From a bacterium (lineage in GTDB: Bacteria > BMS3Abin14), in the NCBI GenBank assembly GCA_022865845.1, contig JALHUC010000395.1:1-6683 (forward strand): a stretch of 6,683 nucleotides of DNA. The letters run 5' to 3'. A model generated the notes under the pieces. That model was not told where the DNA came from, ran no database searches, and saw only the letters and a list, made by a program, of their open reading frames with translations. This document shows, one piece after another, positions 1 to 6,160 of this stretch; the stretch's first letter is position 1; each line of letters starts with the position of its first letter. The translations under genes and the position numbers were made by a program.

Positions 1-98
1 CCTGAAATATTATCCCATTTCCCGGACACCTGGTATCCCTAATGAACCATGATAAATGCCATACGGGGAACAGGGAAATTATAAAACGGCATTATATC
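1..98. other. Left flank, no supported gene
   Basis: No gene can be supported here. Two plus-strand frames enter from the left edge and close at 40-42 (TAA) and 50-52 (TGA). Either could be the last 13-16 codons of an upstream gene, but they are too short to identify. Weak inverted pairs are visible (ATTTCCC 17-23 with GGGAAAT 73-79; AATGCC 55-60 with GGCATT 88-93), the second just before the promoter -35 box. They are too widely spaced to call a structure. Confidence 0.4.
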
Positions 99-126
99 TT
101 GACAATCAGTTCTGTATAAATATAAT
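99..126 (+). promoter_or_regulatory. Consensus sigma70-type promoter of the por operon
   Basis: The -35 box TTGACA (99-104) and -10 box TATAAT (121-126) both match the consensus perfectly, with a 16-base spacer. Transcription should start near A133, leaving a leader of about 190 bases before the first por codon. Such a strong promoter fits a central-metabolism enzyme made in large amounts, unless the terminator hairpin just downstream holds it back. The match is seen in the sequence; its activity is inferred. Confidence 0.8.
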
Positions 127-132
127 TTGCTC

Positions 133-179
133 AGGTTATCGAGGGCTGAAGGTGAACTGGGGGTAAGCCCCCATTTTTT
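133..179 (+). terminator. Leader terminator / possible attenuator before por
   Basis: The hairpin T-GGGGG (158-163), loop TAAG, CCCCC-A (168-173) is followed directly by six T (174-179), the form of an intrinsic terminator on the plus strand. It lies about 25 bases after the predicted transcription start and 140 bases before the por start codon, so it would release an RNA of about 47 bases. A competing pairing is available: GGGCT (143-147) with AGCCC (166-170), which would break the terminator stem. This suggests an attenuator, although only five pairs support the alternative. It could instead be the end of a short independent RNA. I saw no leader peptide or known riboswitch fold. Confidence 0.55.
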
Positions 180-196
180 ATCGCCGGAAAGCTCTA

Positions 197-222
197 AATT
201 GGTCTGCCAATTGGTCTGACCT
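197..222 (+). promoter_or_regulatory. Candidate GntR-family (PdhR/LldR-like) operator, two copies
   Basis: AATTGGTCTG occurs at 197-206 and again at 209-218, a 12-base period. The second copy reads ATTGGT-CTG-ACCTCT, which fits 10 of the 12 arm bases of the known PdhR/LldR half-site arrangement ATTGGT-N3-ACCAAT. The first forms a perfect inverted repeat AATTGG-TCTG-CCAATT (197-212), one base tighter than that consensus. A pyruvate- or lactate-responsive repressor of this family would make sense ahead of a pyruvate oxidoreductase. The site lies 65-90 bases downstream of the predicted transcription start, so it would act as a roadblock or serve an unrecognised second promoter. The regulator gene is not in the window. 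Confidence 0.45.
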
Positions 223-306
223 CTCATTTTACACCACGTACTTTGTACGATCATGCGCCAAATGCGCTTGTACTGCGAATCTGGTTGTAGAATGACAACA
301 TAATGG

Positions 307-314
307 AAAGGAGA
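307..314 (+). promoter_or_regulatory. Ribosome binding site of the gamma-delta gene
   Basis: AAAGGAGA sits seven bases before the ATG at 322 and fixes this start. No in-frame alternative nearby has such a site. Confidence 0.8.
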
Positions 315-321
315 AACGGCG

Positions 322-1323
322 ATGGCGCCACCGAAACTACCTCTAACCAACGAGCTTGGCTACTACGAGATCCGCATGGAAAGCATCGGCGGTATGGGAG
401 CCAACCTGGCAGGACAGATCCTTGCTGAGGCCTGTATCCTCGAGATGGGCTACAACGGAGTAAACTTCGCCAGTTACGGGTCGGAGAAGAAGGGGACCCC
501 GGTGAAATCTTTCATCAGGCTTTGCCCCGGAGATGTAGAAGTTACAGACAACTCACCTATTGAGCATCCTCATATGCTCGCTGTTTTCGCAGAAGGCCTT
601 CTCGGTTCCGTGCCCCTTACACAGGGTTTCAAGAAGGGTGGGGCCGTGGTCATCAACACCACCAAAACCCCTGAGGAGATCATGGAACTCATGCAGCTTC
701 CAGGCTGCAAGCTGGTCTGCGTGGACGCCATGAAAATATCCATGGAGGAGAAGGTACCTCTTAACACGGCCCTTCTGGGTGCCATTGCCAAGGCTTCCGG
801 GTTTATTGATCCTGAGGCCATTAAAAACGTGATCAAGGCCAAGATCGGTAAGCGTTACCCTCATCTCGTTGAAGGGAACATGAACGCCTTCGATCGGGGC
901 TTCAACGATATTCATGAAGCTGATTACTGTTCATTGGAGAAGTACCCGGAGGTGCCGTTCCATAGGGCTAAGCCGGGACTGGGTTATATGAACGAACCCT
1001 TCGGCGGCGTAATTACCAACCCTGGCAACACCGTGCTGAAGAACCACGGGGCATCCCGCACCGGCTACATCCCATTGTGGCATGAGGATAAATGCATCCA
1101 CTGCGGGGATTGTGATCTGACTTGCCCTGATCACTGTATGGTCTTCGAATTCAGGAAGGACGATAAGGGCAACGATAACGCCTTCATGCTGGGTGTCGAC
1201 TACCAGTACTGCAAGGGGTGCCAGAGATGTGTGGAAATATGCCCGGTCGAGGCCCTAACCACTGAGGTAGAATCCGATCAGGATGTTAATCAGCTGCGCG
1301 CTGATTTGAGGAGGGTGCTATGA
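322..1323 (+). CDS. porGD: 2-oxoacid (pyruvate):ferredoxin oxidoreductase, fused gamma-delta subunit
   Basis: This 333-residue cytoplasmic protein carries the gamma domain of a 2-oxoacid:ferredoxin oxidoreductase fused to a delta (ferredoxin) domain. The gamma part spans about residues 14-200, with the glycine-rich SIGGMG near 21-26 and YGSEKKGTPVKSFIRL (52-67). The latter resembles the GAPV-x-AF-R signature of pyruvate/isovalerate enzymes more than the RGG form of 2-oxoglutarate enzymes. The delta part (about 245-320) has two full [4Fe-4S] motifs: C258, C261, C264, C268-P and C297, C300, C303, C307-P. It should pass electrons from the partner's TPP site and cluster to ferredoxin. A linker of about 45 residues joins the domains. 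In many organisms porG and porD are separate genes. The stop overlaps the next start (ATGA), so the two are translated together. The family call is firm; pyruvate as substrate is inferred from motifs. Confidence 0.92.
   Translation: MAPPKLPLTNELGYYEIRMESIGGMGANLAGQILAEACILEMGYNGVNFASYGSEKKGTPVKSFIRLCPGDVEVTDNSPIEHPHMLAVFAEGLLGSVPLTQGFKKGGAVVINTTKTPEEIMELMQLPGCKLVCVDAMKISMEEKVPLNTALLGAIAKASGFIDPEAIKNVIKAKIGKRYPHLVEGNMNAFDRGFNDIHEADYCSLEKYPEVPFHRAKPGLGYMNEPFGGVITNPGNTVLKNHGASRTGYIPLWHEDKCIHCGDCDLTCPDHCMVFEFRKDDKGNDNAFMLGVDYQYCKGCQRCVEICPVEALTTEVESDQDVNQLRADLRRVL
1308..1315 (+). promoter_or_regulatory. Ribosome binding site of the alpha-beta gene, inside the upstream gene
   Basis: GAGGAGGG lies in the last codons of the gamma-delta gene, four bases before the ATG at 1320. 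With the ATGA stop/start overlap at 1320-1323 it indicates translational coupling, suited to equal amounts of the two polypeptides. Confidence 0.85.
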
Positions 1324-3605
1324 GTTCCGCCAAGACAGCCAAGAAACTCTCTGGTCCTTATCCGCAAAAGGTGGATCTGCAGGACGGCAACGCCATGGGT
1401 GCCCTATCGGCCATGCACATCAACTTCGATCTGGTCGGATACTATCCCATCACACCGTCCACCCAGGTCGCCGAAACCCTTGACGCTCTAAAAGCAGCCG
1501 GGGAGCACGATATCACTATGGTTCCCGGAGACGGTGAGCACGGAGCTGCGGGGATATGCTTCGGGGCTACGGCTGGGGGGGCACGTGTTTTCAACGCCAC
1601 CTCCGCCAACGGTCTCCTTTTCGCCATGGAGCAGCTTCCTGTTCAGGCAGGCAGCCGCTTCCCCATGGTGCTGGACATCGCCTGCAGAACGGTTTCCGGG
1701 CCCCTGAATATCAAGGGCGACCACAGCGATATTATGATGGCGCTCAATACCGGGTGGATTATCCTGATGGCCAAGGACCCACAGATGGTCTACGACATGA
1801 ACGTGATCGCCGTTAAGCTCGGTGAACTTCCTGATGTCCGCCTTCCGGTGATCGTAGCCTACGACGGTTTCTTTACCAGCCATCAGAAGAGAAGGGTTCA
1901 CTACTTCGAGGACCCGCAGCCCATCAGGGACTGGCTGGGTGACAAGGTCCAGGAGAACCACGCCCTGGATCCCAACAACCCGGTCACCATCGGCCCTTAC
2001 ATGAACGAGCCGGACCTCATCAACAACAAGAAACAGCTTTCCATGGCCATGGAGGCCGCCTATAAGACCCTGCCAGGCGTCTACAAGGAGTATGCACAAC
2101 TTTCAGGTCGTGATTACTCCATCCTCAACAGCTACCAGATGGAAGATGCCGAGACAGCCCTCTTTGTCCTCAATTCTGCCTTCGACACCGCTAAAATAGC
2201 TGTAGACAGGCTCCGGGAAAAGGGTGAGAAAGTCGGCGCCGTGACTGTTACCGTCATCAGGCCCTTCCCTATAAAGGAGATCCAGGGAATTTTCTCTGGT
2301 GTCAAAACCCTCATGGTAGGGGACCGCGCAGACAGCTATGGCGCATGGAACGGCAACATGTCCCTGGAGATCAAGGCTGCTCTCAAGGATGATCCTGAGA
2401 ACCAGACAAAGGTTTTAAACCGCATCTACGGTCTGGGAGGTTTGGACTTTTACGTGGAGGATGCCCTGGAGATGTTCGAGGAAGCTCTGGAGGCGAACCG
2501 GACCGGCAAGGTCAAGGTGCCTTTCGAATACCACGGGGCCAACCCCGGCGACCCCTCTGTCAGAATGGAGCGAGTGGTCGAACCGCTGACAAAAGAAGAG
2601 CAGTCCCCAGGTATCCATCGCATTGAGGAAAAGGATGGTGAACTGCTTCTCAAGGGGTTCAATAAAAGAAAACTTGCCGCCAAACCCAAAAGAATAGTTC
2701 CGGGGCATGGCGCTTGTCCGGGCTGCGGCATTTTCCCAAGCCTGAACATCTTCCTGAAGGGTATCGAGGGAAACGTTATCGTACAGTATCACACCGGGTG
2801 CGCCATGGTTGTGACCACCGGCTACCCATTTAGCTCCCACCGGATCACCTATATCCACAACCTGTTCCAGAATGGATCCGCCACCATGAGCGGCCTTGTA
2901 GAGGCCTACCATACCCTGGTGAGGAAGGGACGGCTGCCTGGTGATGAGGAGTTCACCTTCATCATGGTAACCGGTGACGGTGGTCACGACATCGGCATGG
3001 GCCCGAGCATCGGAGCCGCGATTCGGGGCCACAAGATGATCCTCATCGAGTACGACAATGAGGCCTACATGAACACCGGGACCCAGCTCTCATTTACAAC
3101 CCCTCTCGGTCATCAGACCTCCACATCCGGTGTTGGTCCCGGCGAAAGAGGTAAATCGTTCCACCACAAGGACACGGCCCAGATCCTGGCAGCCTGCCAT
3201 ATCCCCTACGTGTTCACGGCAGTGGAAACCCAGCCCAGAGACATGGTGAGGAAGGCTGCGATAGCCCAGAAAATGGCAGCTGAAGAAGGGTTTGTGTTTG
3301 GGAAGTTTCTCTCCGTCTGTCCCCTCGGTTGGAGGACTGTGGAGAAGAACTCTGTAGACATCATCCAGAAGGCCGTTGATACCTGCTTCTTCCCCCTTTA
3401 CGAGGTGCGTAACGGGATAACAAGTATTACCTACAACCCCGAGGACAAAGACAAAAAGATCCCAACAATTGAATGGCTTAAAACCATGGGCAAAACTCGC
3501 CACCTTATAAAGGAGGACAACGCCGACCTGGTTGCCGAGTTCCAGAGAGAGGTAGACCGAAGGTGGGCACGCCTGAAGGCGATGCATGAGAATCCACTAC
3601 TGTAA
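1320..3605 (+). CDS. porAB: 2-oxoacid (pyruvate):ferredoxin oxidoreductase, fused alpha-beta subunit
   Basis: This 761-residue protein joins the alpha and beta subunits that form the catalytic core: 2-oxoacid + CoA + oxidised ferredoxin gives acyl-CoA + CO2 + reduced ferredoxin. Alpha domain I covers about 20-260, with YYPITPSTQVAE at 41-52 and DGFFTSH at 182-188, typical of pyruvate enzymes. Domain II covers about 275-395, including VIRPFPIKEI at 312-321. After a linker (about 400-455) comes beta (about 457-745). C466, C469 (CPGC), C494 (HTGC) and C667 (VCPLGW) match the four cluster ligands of this family. The TPP/Mg motif is GDGGHDIGMG (552-561) with DNEAYMNTG (579-587). No key residue is missing. 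Together with the gamma-delta gene (1,094 residues in all) this covers most of the domains of the roughly 1,200-residue single-chain enzyme. Alpha-beta fusion without gamma is less usual than separate genes. A 2-oxoisovalerate or broad 2-oxoacid specificity cannot be excluded. Confidence 0.92.
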   Translation: MSSAKTAKKLSGPYPQKVDLQDGNAMGALSAMHINFDLVGYYPITPSTQVAETLDALKAAGEHDITMVPGDGEHGAAGICFGATAGGARVFNATSANGLLFAMEQLPVQAGSRFPMVLDIACRTVSGPLNIKGDHSDIMMALNTGWIILMAKDPQMVYDMNVIAVKLGELPDVRLPVIVAYDGFFTSHQKRRVHYFEDPQPIRDWLGDKVQENHALDPNNPVTIGPYMNEPDLINNKKQLSMAMEAAYKTLPGVYKEYAQLSGRDYSILNSYQMEDAETALFVLNSAFDTAKIAVDRLREKGEKVGAVTVTVIRPFPIKEIQGIFSGVKTLMVGDRADSYGAWNGNMSLEIKAALKDDPENQTKVLNRIYGLGGLDFYVEDALEMFEEALEANRTGKVKVPFEYHGANPGDPSVRMERVVEPLTKEEQSPGIHRIEEKDGELLLKGFNKRKLAAKPKRIVPGHGACPGCGIFPSLNIFLKGIEGNVIVQYHTGCAMVVTTGYPFSSHRITYIHNLFQNGSATMSGLVEAYHTLVRKGRLPGDEEFTFIMVTGDGGHDIGMGPSIGAAIRGHKMILIEYDNEAYMNTGTQLSFTTPLGHQTSTSGVGPGERGKSFHHKDTAQILAACHIPYVFTAVETQPRDMVRKAAIAQKMAAEEGFVFGKFLSVCPLGWRTVEKNSVDIIQKAVDTCFFPLYEVRNGITSITYNPEDKDKKIPTIEWLKTMGKTRHLIKEDNADLVAEFQREVDRRWARLKAMHENPLL

Positions 3606-3608
3606 TTT

Positions 3609-3637
3609 AAAAGGGGAGCTTTAAGCTCCCCTTTTTT
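3609..3637 (+). terminator. Intrinsic terminator of the por operon
   Basis: A perfect 12-base-pair stem (3609-3620 with 3624-3635) with loop TTA has an AGGGGAGCT core and ends in six T (3632-3637), three bases after the porAB stop codon. Its A-rich 5' arm means it could also work for minus-strand transcription arriving from the kinase side, so it may isolate both convergent units. Confidence 0.92.
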
Positions 3638-3737
3638 ATTGCCAAATGAAACCGTCTGACACGGAGAAGAAAAAACAGTGTCCAGGAAAAACCTAGAACC
3701 TGAAACATGAAAAACGGAACCCCAACCGAAGGTTGGC
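3638..3737. other. Intergenic stretch with a small hairpin
   Basis: No gene is seen. CCAACC-GAA-GGTTGG (3722-3736) forms a six-pair hairpin immediately before the repeat element that starts at 3738. Read on the minus strand it is followed seven bases later by five T, a poor terminator. CTGACAC near 3656 and GTGTCCAG near 3678 can pair with one bulge. Confidence 0.4.
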
Positions 3738-3831
3738 GTCATCGCGAACCGTTACCCGTGTGAAGCGATACCGGGCATGGGATTGCCGCGTCGCCCTCGA
3801 TCACGCCAACGGCGTGACTCCTCGCAATGAC
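3738..3831. repeat. Dispersed palindromic repeat (GTCATTGCGAGG type), 94 bases, MITE-like
   Basis: The unit begins GTCATCGCGA (3738-3747) and ends TCGCAATGAC (3822-3831), terminal inverted repeats agreeing at 9 of 10 positions. Inside are a perfect 7-base-pair hairpin, TCACGCC-AAC-GGCGTGA (3801-3817), and the minus-strand blocks GTCATTGCGAGGAG and GACGCGGCAATCCC. I recall these as a common intergenic repeat in Desulfobacterota and other environmental genomes. It encodes no protein, so any movement would depend on a transposase elsewhere. Confidence 0.6.
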
Positions 3832-3847
3832 ATCTGCATTAGTCTGC

Positions 3848-3875
3848 CACGGCGAAGTTCGAAGAACGAAGACGG
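3848..3875 (+). repeat. CACGGCG-type dispersed repeat, copy 1 (divergent)
   Basis: This copy starts CACGGCGAAG and ends GCGAAGACGG-like (ACGAAGACGG), sharing both ends with two better copies downstream but differing in the middle (GTTCGAAGAA). It runs directly into a second GTCATCGCGAACC (3876-3888), an exact repeat of the first 13 bases of the preceding 94-base element. The two repeat families are therefore nested or joined here. Confidence 0.55.
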
Positions 3876-3914
3876 GTCATCGCGAACCCTAAAATAGTGC
3901 AACTTCCGAATACT

Positions 3915-3970
3915 TCCTCCCCCTACTTGGCACGGCGTAGCTTGATGCGAAGACGGCTGAGGGGGGAGGA
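3915..3970. repeat. CACGGCGTAGC repeat copy 2 inside a 9-base-pair stem
   Basis: The repeat core (3931-3956, CACGGCGTAGC...GCGAAGACGG) is enclosed by perfect inverted arms TCCTCCCCC (3915-3923) and GGGGGAGGA (3962-3970). The core ends are themselves imperfectly complementary, so the 56-base unit could fold into one long interrupted hairpin. I see no coding content. Confidence 0.6.
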
Positions 3971-4009
3971 CTGAGGTGGGGGTGATTGGGGTTTACCCAT
4001 GTGACTTGT

Positions 4010-4037
4010 CACGGCGTAGCCTGGAAGGCGAAGACGG
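4010..4037 (+). repeat. CACGGCGTAGC dispersed repeat, copy 3
   Basis: CACGGCGTAGCCTGG followed by AAGGCGAAGACGG matches copy 2 (3931-3956) at both ends, with a middle two bases longer. Spacing between copies is irregular (83 and 79 bases start to start) and the sequence between them is unrelated, apart from purine-rich G runs. Confidence 0.6.
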
Positions 4038-4075
4038 AAGCGATCCCGGTTTCTATAAAATCGATAAAAGCTTTA

Positions 4076-4152
4076 ACGCAGGGGACGCAGGACGGCCAAT
4101 TATGGCCGTATCGCAAGGTTTCGCAAGGTAACAAGGGAGCTTCGGTTCCCTT
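4076..4152. repeat. Cluster of short direct repeats and two hairpins
   Basis: In order: ACGCAGG twice with period 9 (4076-4082, 4085-4091); a perfect 7-base-pair hairpin ACGGCCA-ATTA-TGGCCGT (4092-4109); TCGCAAGGT twice with period 10 (4111-4119, 4121-4129); and an 8-pair hairpin AAGGGAGC-TTCG-GTTCCCTT (4133-4152, one G-T pair) with a UUCG-type tetraloop. No T run follows on either strand, so the last hairpin is not a standard terminator. The compact arrangement could be a small structured RNA or repeat debris. No promoter stands out. Confidence 0.45.
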
Positions 4153-4177
4153 TCGCTATTATAATTGAGTATCACGA

Positions 4178-4219
4178 ATTGAGGATTGAGAATTAAATCC
4201 GGAATCCTCAATCCTGAAT
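4178..4219. repeat. 17-base imperfect inverted repeat just after the kinase stop
   Basis: ATTGAGGATTGAGAATT (4178-4194) pairs with AATCCTCAATCCTGAAT (4203-4219) with two mismatches around an 8-base loop. It lies six bases beyond the kinase stop codon on the minus strand. It would give a stable 3' stem in kinase mRNA, but there is no T run, so a protective role or simple repeat origin is as likely as termination. GATTGAG/AATTGAG heptads are a frequent kind of intergenic repeat. Confidence 0.6.
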
Positions 4220-4225
4220 GCTCAA

Positions 4226-6160
4226 TCACTGCTCCTCAATATCAATTTCTTTCCCTAACAGAAAATTTATCCTTTTCAGCAGGCTATCCGGATCGAAAGG
4301 TTTGATGAGGTATGCGTTGGCACCAGTATTAACCGCTTCCTGCACCTGGTTTTCTTGACCCAGTGCGCTTGCCACGACGACCGGTATCTCTCGGGTAGTC
4401 ATGTTTCGCCTGATGATCTTCAGAAAATCAATTCCGTGAATGTTAGGCATTCTGATGTCGAGAACGATCAGGGAGGGGAGACGAGAATGGTTGGGACCAA
4501 AGATCCGGTTCAGGCCTTCAAGGCCGTCTTTGCACATTTCCACCGTGTATCCGCCGTCAATGAGGATACGCCTCAGTAAGAACAGGTAATCCTCATCATC
4601 GTCCACTAGCAGGATCGACGGGGATGCCGTGGGAACCTTCTTCGGCTGGTTATCGGGAACGAACTCAACCGATCTCTCGGTTTCGTTTGCGTTGTTAAGA
4701 GAAGTGTCAAAAGCCTTTACCTCAAAATAAAAGGTGCTGCCGACCCCTGCCTCGCTTTCGACCCAGGCGCGACCTCCCAATATCTGTCCTATCTTATGTA
4801 CGATGGCAAGACCAAGACCGGAACCCTCATAACTGCGAGTCGTGGATATATCTACCTGATAAAAGAGGTTGAATATTTCATTGACCTGGCCCTTGGGTAT
4901 CCCGACACCTTCGTCGGACACGGAAAGGAGAAGGCCCCTGTGACTTGGAGATGCCTTGATCGTGATCCTGCTGCCCACCAAAGAGAATTTCAGTGCGTTG
5001 CTCAGGAACTGCTGCAGAACCTGGAGTATCTTGATCCTGTCCGATGTAAAGTTTGCGACCTCCTGGGATACCTCTATCCTGATGTCGTCCTTTCTGCCCG
5101 GTATCTCCGTGGCCAGGTTGTCCACCACTTCAATTAGAAGTTCCTGGACATCAAACTCTTCTCCAGACAGGTCGAACACACCTCGCTCGAGCTGAGACAG
5201 ATCAAGAATGTTGTTAATGATGGACTCAAGCTTAACTGACTCTTCGAGACAAGTACCCACAACATCCTGCAAACCGGAGTACACCGGACCCAGGTCACCA
5301 TCCCTCATCATGGTAAGATAGCCTTTAATGACCGTCAGGGGGGTTCTCAGTTCATGGCTGACCAGGCCCATGAAATTCTTTTTGTATTCGTCAGCGATCA
5401 TGAGGTTTCTGAACATTTCTTCCTTGCGTTTGAGGAGATCTCTAACGTGGTCTCTTGACCTTTTCAGCTCCACCGTACGTTCCTCAACACGATCCTCCAG
5501 CTCCCTGATAAGCGTTTGTTGCTGGAAATCCATGAGCCGAGAGGTCAAGTGTCCATAACGGTAGAAGAGACCGGCAAAAACAAGCAGCAAAATGAGGTGT
5601 GTGATGCCGGAACGAAGCGTCTCCGAAAGCAGATTACCCTGCAATGGTCGGTAATCCTGGTAAATCTCGTATGCGCCCAGGATCAACCGGGTTTCAGGAT
5701 GGATAATGGGAACATAGGTTTGCAGCATTGGGAATGCAGCCTTTTCACCATATATTTTTTCCTGATAACCAGGGGTTGCAACGCTGGATGAACCGGTTCC
5801 CGCAAGAGCAAGGATCAGATGGTCGTTATTCTTCACTTCCAGGCCGATGACATCCCTGTCCAGTGAAAAGACGATGATCTCATTTCGGTTGAATATCTTG
5901 ATATTAAGGAGCGCAAAGCTGTTGATGAGGTCCACAATACTTTCATTGTACTGTTTGAAATAATCGGGATTCTCCAGGCCGGCACTGAAATCCCCCTCCA
6001 GGAAAAGCTGATGGCTCAAGTGATCGGCGGTGCGCTGAGCATAGGATTCAGATTGCACTATTGTGGCGTTGAGGGCAGTCCGGTAATCGCTCACCGTTAT
6101 GATAACGGTTGCCGTTAGAACCAGAAAAAGTGAGATGGTCAAATATTTTTTATGAGTCAT
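4226..6160 (-). CDS. Membrane-bound hybrid histidine kinase with C-terminal receiver domain
   Basis: A 644-residue sensor kinase if started at the ATG at 6160. A TTG at 6196 would add 12 residues; neither start has a clear ribosome site, and an in-frame TAG lies just upstream of the TTG. Order of parts: first membrane helix 6-24; an extracytoplasmic region of about 160 residues, perhaps PDC/Cache-like; second helix about 186-202; a charged coiled coil 212-258 with no clear HAMP; HisKA with phospho-acceptor H269 in SHELRTPLT; the ATPase with N388, DEGVGIP (416-422), the F box (429-437) and GSGLGLAIV (446-454); a linker; and a receiver with D520/D521, phospho-acceptor D568, S598 and K620. All catalytic residues are present. 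There is no HPt or DNA-binding output, so phosphate must pass to a partner encoded elsewhere. The signal is unknown. The gene converges on por and diverges from HU. Confidence 0.93.
   Translation of the reverse strand: MTHKKYLTISLFLVLTATVIITVSDYRTALNATIVQSESYAQRTADHLSHQLFLEGDFSAGLENPDYFKQYNESIVDLINSFALLNIKIFNRNEIIVFSLDRDVIGLEVKNNDHLILALAGTGSSSVATPGYQEKIYGEKAAFPMLQTYVPIIHPETRLILGAYEIYQDYRPLQGNLLSETLRSGITHLILLLVFAGLFYRYGHLTSRLMDFQQQTLIRELEDRVEERTVELKRSRDHVRDLLKRKEEMFRNLMIADEYKKNFMGLVSHELRTPLTVIKGYLTMMRDGDLGPVYSGLQDVVGTCLEESVKLESIINNILDLSQLERGVFDLSGEEFDVQELLIEVVDNLATEIPGRKDDIRIEVSQEVANFTSDRIKILQVLQQFLSNALKFSLVGSRITIKASPSHRGLLLSVSDEGVGIPKGQVNEIFNLFYQVDISTTRSYEGSGLGLAIVHKIGQILGGRAWVESEAGVGSTFYFEVKAFDTSLNNANETERSVEFVPDNQPKKVPTASPSILLVDDDEDYLFLLRRILIDGGYTVEMCKDGLEGLNRIFGPNHSRLPSLIVLDIRMPNIHGIDFLKIIRRNMTTREIPVVVASALGQENQVQEAVNTGANAYLIKPFDPDSLLKRINFLLGKEIDIEEQ

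Noticed and set aside
268..293. A second promoter close to the por start (TAGAAT at 288-293)
   Set aside because: The only -35-like match (TTGTAC, 268-273) is 14 bases away, too close, and there is no extended -10 TGn motif.
39..350. A 103-codon minus-strand open frame across the por control region
   Set aside because: It covers the promoter, terminator hairpin and operator, overlaps the por start, and its translation looks random.
553..3587. Several long minus-strand open frames opposite the por genes (for example 1488-2099 and 2415-3032)
   Set aside because: They are antisense shadows of two strongly conserved coding sequences and have no domain resemblance.
3848..4037. A CRISPR array suggested by three similar repeats at roughly 80-base intervals
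   Set aside because: The repeats differ in length and middle sequence, spacing is too long for spacers, other repeats fill the gaps, and there are no cas genes.
4040..4140. A c-di-GMP-I (GEMM) riboswitch suggested by GGGGACGCAGGACGGCC
   Set aside because: The GCAAACC segment and GAAA-capped P1 hairpin expected upstream are absent, and no plus-strand gene follows.
3986..4168. A 60-codon plus-strand open frame between the por operon and the kinase
   Set aside because: It lies across the CACGGCG repeat and the hairpin cluster, has no convincing ribosome site, and its translation resembles no protein family I recognise.
3638..4225. tRNA or rRNA genes in the long intergenic region
   Set aside because: I looked for a T-loop GGTTCRA pattern with matching acceptor stems and found none.
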